From assembly GCF_007989625.1 (NCBI RefSeq), contig NZ_BJUK01000023.1, positions 1 through 61,659 of the forward strand: 61,659 bases of DNA, written 5' to 3'. Made by a program: the position numbers and the translations under genes. Positions within the stretch are counted from its first letter, which is position 1, and each line of letters begins with the position of its first letter. The stretch comes from Bisbaumannia pacifica. GTDB lineage: Bacteria; Pseudomonadota; Gammaproteobacteria; Pseudomonadales; Halomonadaceae. Shown in pieces: positions 55,412-61,659 of the stretch. A model generated the notes under the pieces. The model saw only the letters and a program-made list of their open reading frames with translations, searched no databases and had not been told where the DNA came from.

Positions 55412-56701
55412 TTAGCGCTGGGCCAGTCGGGCGAAGGCCCGCTCGGCGGCATCCAGGGTGGCCTGGATGTCCTCCGCAGTATGGGCGCTGGACATGAAGC
55501 CCGCCTCATAGGCGGACGGCGCCAGGTAGACACCCTCGTCGAGCATGGCCGAGAAGAAGGTGCGGAAGGCCGCCGCATCGCAGGCGGTGGCCTGGGCGAA
55601 GTTGTCGACCCGGGACTGGCCGGTGAAGAAGACCCCGAACATGCCGCCGGCGCGCTGGGTGATCATCTCGATGCCGGCCGCCTTGGCGCGTGTCTCGAGG
55701 CCGCTGCAGAGGGTCTCGACCCGCTGGGCCAGGGCATCGTGGAAACCGGGCTCGCGCACCTTGGTGAGCAGGGCGATGCCGGCGGCCATGGCCAATGGGC
55801 TGCCGGAGAGGGTGCCGGCCTGGTAGACCGGGCCCAGGGGCGAGATCTGCTCCATGATCTCGCGCTTGCCCCCGAAGGCCCCCACTGGCATGCCGCCGCC
55901 GACGATCTTACCCAGGCAGGTCAGGTCCGGGGTGATGCCGTAGTAGGCCTGGGCGCCACCCAGGGCGACCCGGAAGCCGGTCATCACCTCGTCGAAGATC
56001 AGCACGCTGCCGTGACGGTCGCAGGCCTTGCGCAGCCCCTCCAGGAAGCCCGGCAGCGGCGGGATGCAGTTCATGTTGCCGGCCACCGGCTCGACGATGA
56101 TGCCGGCAATCTGCTCGCCCAATTCGGAGAAGCACTGTTCCACGGCATCCAGGTCGTTATGCGGCAGGGTGATGGTGTGCTCGGCCAGGGAGGCGGGCAC
56201 CCCCGGGGAGCTGGGCTCGCCATGGGTCAGGGCCCCAGAACCGGCCTTGACCAGCAGGGAGTCGGAGTGGCCGTGGTAATCGCCCTCGAACTTGACGATC
56301 TTGTCTCGGCCGGTATAGCCCCGGGCCAGGCGGATCGCCGACATGGTGGCCTCGGTGCCGGAGTTGACCATGCGCACCAGCTCGATGCTGGGCAGGATCT
56401 CGCAGATCAGATCCGCCATGGTGGTCTCGATGGCGGTGGGGGTGCCGAAGGAGAGCCCCAGGTCGAGGCGCTCGCGCACCGCGCCCAGCACCTCCGGGTC
56501 GGCATGGCCGGTGATCATGGGCCCCCAGGAGCCCACGTAATCGATATAGCGCTGGCCCTCCACGTCGAAGAGGTAGGCGCCCTGGGCGCGCTCGATAAAC
56601 ACCGGCGGCCGCTCGAGGCCCTTGAAGGCACGCACCGGCGAGTTGACGCCCCCGGGGATATGACGGCAGGCCTGTTCGAAGAGCTGTGCGGAGGTGGTCA
56701 T
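55412..56701 (-). CDS. hemL: Glutamate-1-semialdehyde 2,1-aminomutase
   Basis: PLP enzyme that makes 5-aminolevulinate, the committed C5-pathway precursor of heme. The 429 residues contain [61 protein letters not shown] and the PLP lysine Lys265 in [22 protein letters not shown] lies six bases before the ATG. The 79 bases separating it from thiE contain two perfect DnaA boxes and one near-match. Confidence 0.99.
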   Translation of the reverse strand: MTTSAQLFEQACRHIPGGVNSPVRAFKGLERPPVFIERAQGAYLFDVEGQRYIDYVGSWGPMITGHADPEVLGAVRERLDLGLSFGTPTAIETTMADLICEILPSIELVRMVNSGTEATMSAIRLARGYTGRDKIVKFEGDYHGHSDSLLVKAGSGALTHGEPSSPGVPASLAEHTITLPHNDLDAVEQCFSELGEQIAGIIVEPVAGNMNCIPPLPGFLEGLRKACDRHGSVLIFDEVMTGFRVALGGAQAYYGITPDLTCLGKIVGGGMPVGAFGGKREIMEQISPLGPVYQAGTLSGSPLAMAAGIALLTKVREPGFHDALAQRVETLCSGLETRAKAAGIEMITQRAGGMFGVFFTGQSRVDNFAQATACDAAAFRTFFSAMLDEGVYLAPSAYEAGFMSSAHTAEDIQATLDAAERAFARLAQR

Positions 56702-56722
56702 GGAAGCCTCTCATGATGAAAT

Positions 56723-56776
56723 TGTGGATAACTATCTGGATAGTGCGGATAACTTTCGTGAGCAGCCTGTGGATAA
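56723..56776. promoter_or_regulatory. DnaA-box cluster upstream of hemL
   Basis: TGTGGATAA at 56723-56731 and 56768-56776 (both the complement of TTATCCACA, perfect) and TGCGGATAA at 56744-56752 (one mismatch), all in the same orientation with 21 and 24 base spacing, close to two helical turns. They fill the short thiE-hemL gap. Confidence 0.7.
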
Positions 56777-56780
56777 GCGT

Positions 56781-57431
56781 TTAACAGGCGCTCAGCCGGC
56801 GGTTCAGGTCGCGGACGCTGGCCTCGATATCGGCGGCGGCGAAGACCGCCGCCACCGTGGCCAGCAGGTCGGCGCCGGCCCGACGGGCCGCGCCGATGGT
56901 CTCGGCGTCGATGCCGCCGATGGCCACCCGCGGCAGGCCGATGGCCTCGGCCTCGCCCAGCAGGTCGAGGGTGGCGGGGGGGGCCTCGGGCTTGGTGCGG
57001 GAGGCGAAGAAGCGCCCGAAGGCCACATAGCTGGCGCCCTCCCGGGCGGCCCGCTCGGCGAGGGCCAGGCGACCATGGCAGGTGGCGCCGAGGATCGCCT
57101 CGGGGCCCAGGCGCTCGCGGGCCTCGGCCAGGGCACCGTCGCCCTGGCCCAGGTGCAGGCCGACGTTGGCGTGGCCCTCCCGGCGCAGGCGCTCGGCCAG
57201 GGCGGTATCGTCGTTGATGATCAGCGGCACGTCATAGTCGCGGCACAGGGCGGCCAGGGCCCGGGCCTGGCGCAGGCGCTTGTCGGCCTGCGTCGACTTG
57301 TCGCGGTACTGGAGCAGCGCCAGGCCGCCGCGCAGGGCCGCCTCGCAGCCGGCCAGCAGGCGCGGGTCGTCGGGCAGCAGCGCGGCATCGGTGATCGCAT
57401 AGAGGCCACGGGCCCAGCTAGGGTTGTGCAT
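56781..57431 (-). CDS. thiE: Thiamine-phosphate synthase
   Basis: Joins the hydroxymethylpyrimidine and thiazole phosphates into thiamine phosphate. The 216 residues have GLYAITDAALLPDD, LALLQYRDKS, PLIINDDTALA, VGLHLGQGD, GATCHGRLALAERA, GASYVAFGRFFASRTKPEAP and VAIGGID. The start at 57431 is two bases after thiD; its ATG lies inside a DnaA-box consensus (TTATGCACA on the coding strand, 57425-57433). Longer upstream frames only shadow thiD. Confidence 0.96.
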   Translation of the reverse strand: MHNPSWARGLYAITDAALLPDDPRLLAGCEAALRGGLALLQYRDKSTQADKRLRQARALAALCRDYDVPLIINDDTALAERLRREGHANVGLHLGQGDGALAEARERLGPEAILGATCHGRLALAERAAREGASYVAFGRFFASRTKPEAPPATLDLLGEAEAIGLPRVAIGGIDAETIGAARRAGADLLATVAAVFAAADIEASVRDLNRRLSAC

Positions 57432-57433
57432 AA

Positions 57434-58267
57434 CTACTCCGCCGTCAGGGTCCAGTCGGGATGGCGCCACAGGCGCCGCGGCAGGGCCTGGGCCTCGCCC
57501 GGGCGCCAGCCATGCTTGAGGGCCTGCCAGGTGAAGTCCTGGGCCTGCTCGCAGGCGCCGGCCAGGGGTTCGCCCACCGCCAGGCGGGCCGCCAGGGCCG
57601 CCGCCAGGGTGCAGCCGGAGCCGTGGTAACTGCCGGCTAAGCGCGGCCACTGCCATTGGCGATCATTGTCCGGGGTATGCAGGGTGTGGACAACCCTATC
57701 CGGGGGCTGTCCCGCCTCGGGACTGTCGGTGCCGGTGACCAGGACCGCCTGGCAGCCCAGGGAGAGCAGTTCCACACAGCGCTGGGTCTCGTCCTCGAGC
57801 TCGGGGCCGGCCAGGCGCGCCAGCTCGTCGCGGTTGGGCGTCAAGATATCCACAAGGGGTAGCAGCCGCTCGCGGAAGGCATCCACCAGTTCGGCTGTGG
57901 ATAGTTCTCGGCCGCCGCCGGCCTTGAGCACCGGATCCACCACCAGGGGCACCCCGGGGTAGCGCTTGATCACATCCACCACCGCGTCCAGCGCCTCCAG
58001 GCTGGCCACCAGGCCCACCTTGATGGCGGCCACCCGGAACTCGCCCAATGCCGCCGCCATGCGGCGAATCTGCTCGCCGGCGCAGGGCAATACCGCCGCC
58101 ACGTCGGCGCTGTTCTGCACCGTCAGGGCAGTGGGCACGGTCAGCGCCCAGGCGCCACAGGCGGCGATGGCCTCGCTGTCGGCCACCAGGCCGGCGCCGC
58201 CGCAGGGATCATGGCCGGCCAGCACCAGCACCACCGGCAACTCACGGGTCTCGCTCGAAGCCGCCAT
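57434..58267 (-). CDS. thiD: Hydroxymethylpyrimidine(-phosphate) kinase ThiD
   Basis: Phosphorylates HMP and HMP-phosphate in thiamine synthesis. The 277-residue ribokinase-fold protein shows VLVLAGHDPCGGAGLVADSEAIAACGAWA, TALTVQNSADV, KVGLVAS, VDPVLKAGGG, LTPNRDE and GSYHGSGCTLAAALAARLA. The usual second Gly-Ser-rich start reads HDPCGGAG (HDpSGGAG in most). It begins on the last base of the hemJ stop (TGATG). Confidence 0.95.
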   Translation of the reverse strand: MAASSETRELPVVLVLAGHDPCGGAGLVADSEAIAACGAWALTVPTALTVQNSADVAAVLPCAGEQIRRMAAALGEFRVAAIKVGLVASLEALDAVVDVIKRYPGVPLVVDPVLKAGGGRELSTAELVDAFRERLLPLVDILTPNRDELARLAGPELEDETQRCVELLSLGCQAVLVTGTDSPEAGQPPDRVVHTLHTPDNDRQWQWPRLAGSYHGSGCTLAAALAARLAVGEPLAGACEQAQDFTWQALKHGWRPGEAQALPRRLWRHPDWTLTAE

Positions 58268-58698
58268 CAGAACGGCTTCACCACGGCGAGGATCACCACC
58301 GCCAGCAACACCACCACCGGCAACTCATTGAAGACCCGGAAATAGCGATGGGACTTGTCGCAGGTACCGGCGGCGAGCCGCTTCATATGCGCCAGGCAGA
58401 CATGGTGATAGCCCACCAGCAGCACGATCAGGGTCAGCTTGGCATGCAGCCAGCCCTGACTCAGCCAGCCGGGCACCAGGTAGAGCATCCAGCCGCCCAG
58501 CAGCAGCACCGCGATCATCGAGGGGGTCATGATGCCGCGGTAGAGCTTGCGCTCCATCACCAGGAAGTAGTCGATGGCCTGGCGATCCCCCTGATCCCGG
58601 GCCATGGCGTGATAGACGAACAGACGCGGCAGATAGAAGAGGGCGGCGAACCAGGTGACCACGGCGATCAGGTGCAGGGCCTTGATCCACGGATACAT
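58267..58698 (-). CDS. hemJ: Protoporphyrinogen IX oxidase HemJ
   Basis: Membrane protein of 143 residues that oxidises protoporphyrinogen IX to protoporphyrin IX in bacteria without HemG/HemY. Four membrane helices; the family residues are the His in IKALHLIAVVTWFAALFYLPRLFVYHA, the ME-R-LYRGIMTP block, HAKLTLIVLLVGYHHVC and RYFRVFNELPVVVLL. Cotranscription with thiD, thiE and hemL is likely from the one-base and two-base junctions. Confidence 0.95.
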   Translation of the reverse strand: MYPWIKALHLIAVVTWFAALFYLPRLFVYHAMARDQGDRQAIDYFLVMERKLYRGIMTPSMIAVLLLGGWMLYLVPGWLSQGWLHAKLTLIVLLVGYHHVCLAHMKRLAAGTCDKSHRYFRVFNELPVVVLLAVVILAVVKPF

Positions 58699-58727
58699 AG
58701 CGACTCCAGCAGGGGGTGGGGACGACC

Positions 58728-60482
58728 TCAGCGCGGAGGCCGGAAACGGTAGTAGAGCTCGATGGCTTCGCGGGTGATGATACCGGAAATCCGCCGCCCG
58801 GGTGGCGCCACCGGGTTCTCCACATAGAGCGCATCCACGTCGTGCTGGTCGAGGCGCTGGAAGGCCTCGGAGAGGGTCGCCTGCACCGGGATGGCGGCCA
58901 TGTCCAGGCGCTGGCCCGGCACTTCCAGTAGATCGATCTGCGCCTGGTCGGCCCAGCGCGGATCGAGCAGGGCCCGGGCCAGGTCCGCGGCCTTGAGGGC
59001 CAGGGTCGGCTTGTCATCCGTGGAGCGGCGAATCACGATCCAGCTCGGCTTGTGATCCAGCAGGGCCTGGGCCTCGTCGTGGGTGACCTGGCGCAGGGTC
59101 ACCGCCACCCGCGACTCCATGACCGCCGGTACCGAGACCCGTGAGAGGGCCTGCATCAGCGGCTGCTGCAGGGGGTGCAGGCCCTGGCGGGTGAGGGTCA
59201 CGAAGAGCCCATCGCAGCGCCATAACTGCCTCGCCGTCAGCCCGGAGATCACCACCGCCAGCATCCCCGGCAGGATGATATTGGGGTTATGGGTCAGCTC
59301 CAGCAACGCCATCAGCGCCGCCAGGGGCGCCTGGAGCACGGCGCCCATCATCGCCGCCATGCCTAGCATGGCGTAGAGCCCCGGGTCGGCGGCCGCCCCC
59401 GGCCACAGCCAGACGCCCAGCAGGCCGCTCAGGGCCCCGGCGGCGGCGCCCACCACCAGCACCGGCCCGATGATGCCGATGGGCACCCCACAGGCCAGGG
59501 TGAAGGCGGTCAGCAGCAGCTTGCCCACCACCAGGGCCAGCAGCACGTCCAGGGCCAGCTCGCCGTTCAGCGCCAGGGCCAGGCTGTCGTAGCCGATCCC
59601 CTGCACCTGGGGGTACCACCAGGCCAGGACAGCGGTGGCACCGCCGGCCAGCAGCAGGCGCAGCCAGAAGGGCAGCCCCGCCAGGCGTTCGCCGCTGCGG
59701 GCCACGCGGATAAAGGCCCCCGCCAGCAGGCCGATGACCAGGGCGGTGACCACGATCCAGGGCAGGTTGGTCAGCGACTCCAGGCTGAGGATGGGCACCT
59801 GGAAGGCCGGTTCGGCGCCATACACCAGTTGGGCCACCACCGCGCCCATGGTCGAGGCCAGGATCACCGGCATAAAGCCGGTGATGGTGTACTCCATCAT
59901 CACCACTTCCATGGCGAAGATGACCCCGGCGATGGGGGTATTGAAGGAGGCGGAGATCCCCGCCGCGGTGCCGCAGGCCACCAGCACCCGCAGGCTGTTG
60001 TGGGGCAGCCGCAGCAGCTGGCCGATACCGCTGGAGGCGGCGGCCCCGAGATGGATGGCCGGCCCCTCGCGCCCGGCGGAGAGCCCGCCCAGCACCGCCA
60101 CGGCCCCCACCCACCACTGGTTCAGCCAGTTGCGCAGCGGAAAGCGTCCCTGGTGCTGGCTCAGCCGCTCCACCACATGGCCGACCCCCAGCTTGCGGGC
60201 CGCCGCCGGCTGACAGCCGAGCCCGGCGCCGATCAGCGCCACCGCCAGCAGTGGCAGCAGGGCCCGCAGCCAGGGCTCCAGGGACTCGAAGGCCTCCACC
60301 CCGCCGGCCGGCATCAGCGCCAGGGCGCCGCCCTCCAACAGCAGACGAAAGGCCACCATCACCCCGCCGGTCAACAGGCCCGAGATCAGCCCCAGCACGC
60401 AGAGCTGGGGCAGGGCATCGACGCTGGCCAGCTGGCGGCGGAAGGCCTCGAGGCTGGGGCGGGGCAGGCGGAGTCGCGGCAA
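58728..60482 (-). CDS. CLC-family chloride channel/antiporter with CBS domains
   Basis: Inner-membrane CLC protein (584 residues, about ten helices in 20-430) with C-terminal CBS domains (about 450-580). The glutamate-gate motif is clear: [22 protein letters not shown], which suggests H+/Cl- exchange. [26 protein letters not shown] is also typical. The first selectivity motif GSGIP appears as GVGHV, and the third, usually G(I/K)(F/A)xP, as GIIGP; such divergence is seen in some bacterial clades. The start is uncertain. Monocistronic, 29 bases before hemJ. Confidence 0.9.
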   Translation of the reverse strand: MPRLRLPRPSLEAFRRQLASVDALPQLCVLGLISGLLTGGVMVAFRLLLEGGALALMPAGGVEAFESLEPWLRALLPLLAVALIGAGLGCQPAAARKLGVGHVVERLSQHQGRFPLRNWLNQWWVGAVAVLGGLSAGREGPAIHLGAAASSGIGQLLRLPHNSLRVLVACGTAAGISASFNTPIAGVIFAMEVVMMEYTITGFMPVILASTMGAVVAQLVYGAEPAFQVPILSLESLTNLPWIVVTALVIGLLAGAFIRVARSGERLAGLPFWLRLLLAGGATAVLAWWYPQVQGIGYDSLALALNGELALDVLLALVVGKLLLTAFTLACGVPIGIIGPVLVVGAAAGALSGLLGVWLWPGAAADPGLYAMLGMAAMMGAVLQAPLAALMALLELTHNPNIILPGMLAVVISGLTARQLWRCDGLFVTLTRQGLHPLQQPLMQALSRVSVPAVMESRVAVTLRQVTHDEAQALLDHKPSWIVIRRSTDDKPTLALKAADLARALLDPRWADQAQIDLLEVPGQRLDMAAIPVQATLSEAFQRLDQHDVDALYVENPVAPPGRRISGIITREAIELYYRFRPPR

Positions 60483-60570
60483 AGGAGGGCCTCTAAGAGT
60501 GGGGTGGCAGGCCCTAGAGATGTATCATAAAGGCAGGCTTTCGTCAGATTCGGTCAAGAAGGAGTGCATC

Positions 60571-61602
60571 GTGATCAAGGTTGGTATCGTCGGCGGCACC
60601 GGCTACACCGGCGTCGAGTTGCTGCGCCTGCTGGCGCAACACCCCCAGGTCGAGGTGACCCTGATCACCTCCCGCTCCGAGGCGGGCGTCGCGGTCAGCG
60701 ACATGTACCCCAACCTGCGCGGTCACTATGACCTGGCCTTCAGCGAACCGGATCCCGAGCGCCTGGCGGCCTGTGATGCGGTCTTCTTCGCCACGCCCCA
60801 CGGGGTGGCCCACGCCCTGGCCGGCGAGCTACTGGCCCGCGGCACCCGGGTGATCGACCTCTCCGCCGACTTCCGCCTCAAGGATGCCGAGGAGTGGGCC
60901 CAGTGGTATGGCCAGCCCCACGGCGCTCCGGAGCTGCTCGAGGAGGCGGTCTATGGCATGCCGGAGGTCAATCGCGAGGCGATCCGCGGCGCGCGCCTGA
61001 TCGCCGTGCCGGGCTGCTACCCCACCGCCGTGCAGCTGGGCCTGCTGCCGCTGCTGGAGGCAGGCCTGATCGATGCCCAGCACGTCATCGCCGACTGCAA
61101 GTCCGGGGTCACCGGCGCCGGCCGCGGCGCCAAGGTGCCCTCGCTGCTGGCCGAGGCCAGCGAATCCTTCAAGGCCTACGGCGCCAGCGGCCACCGCCAC
61201 CTGCCGGAGATTCGTCAGGGCCTGACCCAGGCCGCCGGACAGCCGGTGGGCCTGACCTTCGTCCCCCACCTGACGCCGATGATTCGCGGTATCCACGCCA
61301 CCCTCTATGGCCGCCTCAACGGCGAGCCCGGTGACCTCCAGGCGCTGTTCGAGAAGCGCTTCGCCGACGAGCCGGCGGTGGACGTGATGCCCGCCGGCAG
61401 CCACCCGGAGACTCGCAGCGTCAAGGGCAGCGATATCTGCCGCCTGGCGGTGCACCGCCCCGGCGACAGCGACACCGTCGTGGTGCTGGCGGTAATCGAC
61501 AACCTGGTCAAGGGCGCCTCCGGCCAGGCGATCCAGAACCTCAACCTGATGTTCGGCTTCGACGAGATGGCCGGCCTCGGCGCCCCGGCCTTGATGCCCT
61601 GA
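60571..61602 (+). CDS. argC: N-acetyl-gamma-glutamyl-phosphate reductase
   Basis: Third step of arginine synthesis, NADPH-dependent reduction of acetylglutamyl phosphate. The 343-residue protein opens [25 protein letters not shown] (NADP site), has the active-site Cys in [24 protein letters not shown] (about residue 150) and the [11 protein letters not shown] and [17 protein letters not shown] blocks. It starts with GTG at 60571, with AAGGAG eight bases upstream. Divergent from the CLC gene (88 bases between). Confidence 0.97.
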   Translation: MIKVGIVGGTGYTGVELLRLLAQHPQVEVTLITSRSEAGVAVSDMYPNLRGHYDLAFSEPDPERLAACDAVFFATPHGVAHALAGELLARGTRVIDLSADFRLKDAEEWAQWYGQPHGAPELLEEAVYGMPEVNREAIRGARLIAVPGCYPTAVQLGLLPLLEAGLIDAQHVIADCKSGVTGAGRGAKVPSLLAEASESFKAYGASGHRHLPEIRQGLTQAAGQPVGLTFVPHLTPMIRGIHATLYGRLNGEPGDLQALFEKRFADEPAVDVMPAGSHPETRSVKGSDICRLAVHRPGDSDTVVVLAVIDNLVKGASGQAIQNLNLMFGFDEMAGLGAPALMP

Positions 61603-61659
61603 TATGACAGCCTGGTATATCGAGGCCCGGGGCTACCCTGGAGGCAGGCACTCCGCAAA
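61603..61659. other. 57 bases after argC at the window edge
   Basis: No gene or element can be identified here. Confidence 0.5.

Overview
The window is a high-GC gammaproteobacterial chromosome segment that contains the replication origin. The products and gene order (dnaA-dnaN-recF-gyrB on one side of oriC, rpmH-rnpA-yidC-mnmE on the other, parS sites close by, Gram-negative LPS genes, a Vibrio-type T6SS) fit a member of the Oceanospirillales, most likely Halomonas or a close relative. This assignment rests on recognition of protein families and synteny, not on a database search.

Layout. (1) 1-21446, all on the minus strand: an almost complete type VI secretion system, read from right to left as tssB, tssC, tssE, tssF, tssG, fha/tagH, tssJ, tssK, tssL, clpV, vasH (sigma-54 activator), vasI/tagO, tssA (VasJ type), tssM, a GNAT acetyltransferase, PAAR and vgrG (cut by the window edge). 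The genes are packed with 1-37 base overlaps or very short gaps, and up to tssM the order is collinear with the Vibrio cholerae VCA0107-VCA0120 cluster. No hcp (tssD) is present. (2) 21447-22295: an AT-rich intergenic island with a four-copy 16-base tandem repeat, then rpiA. (3) 23070-35531: LPS inner-core genes: waaA (Kdo transferase), hldE, an OpsX-like heptosyltransferase divergent from kdkA, two further GT9 enzymes, a GT4 enzyme, a WaaE-like GT2, an OpgB-like phosphoglycerol transferase, waaF and hldD. Together with gmhB further right these make ADP-heptose and assemble a Kdo/heptose core, probably on a phosphorylated Kdo.

(4) 35656-39433: glyQ-glyS and gmhB, with two parS sites in front of gmhB. 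(5) 39535-45758: gyrB, recF, dnaN and dnaA on the minus strand; two perfect parS sites lie inside the recF reading frame. (6) 45759-46314: oriC, with perfect DnaA boxes and an AT-rich stretch. (7) 46315-50120: rpmH, rnpA, yidC, mnmE on the plus strand, without yidD. (8) 50204-60482, minus strand: rlmJ, an OmpA-family lipoprotein, hemW, rdgB, a kinase fusion followed by degenerate tandem copies of its own 3' end, hemL, thiE, thiD, hemJ and a CLC chloride channel/antiporter. (9) argC on the plus strand at the right edge.

Most promising observations: the GNAT gene that occupies the accessory slot between tssM and PAAR-vgrG; consensus DnaA boxes scattered over about 12 kb on the rpmH side of oriC (mnmE, rlmJ, hemL leader, thiE start codon); parS sites written into the recF coding sequence as Phe-His-Val-Lys; tandem repeats between rdgB and the kinase gene that keep the kinase C-terminal reading frame; and opsX/kdkA start codons that coincide in a single CATG.
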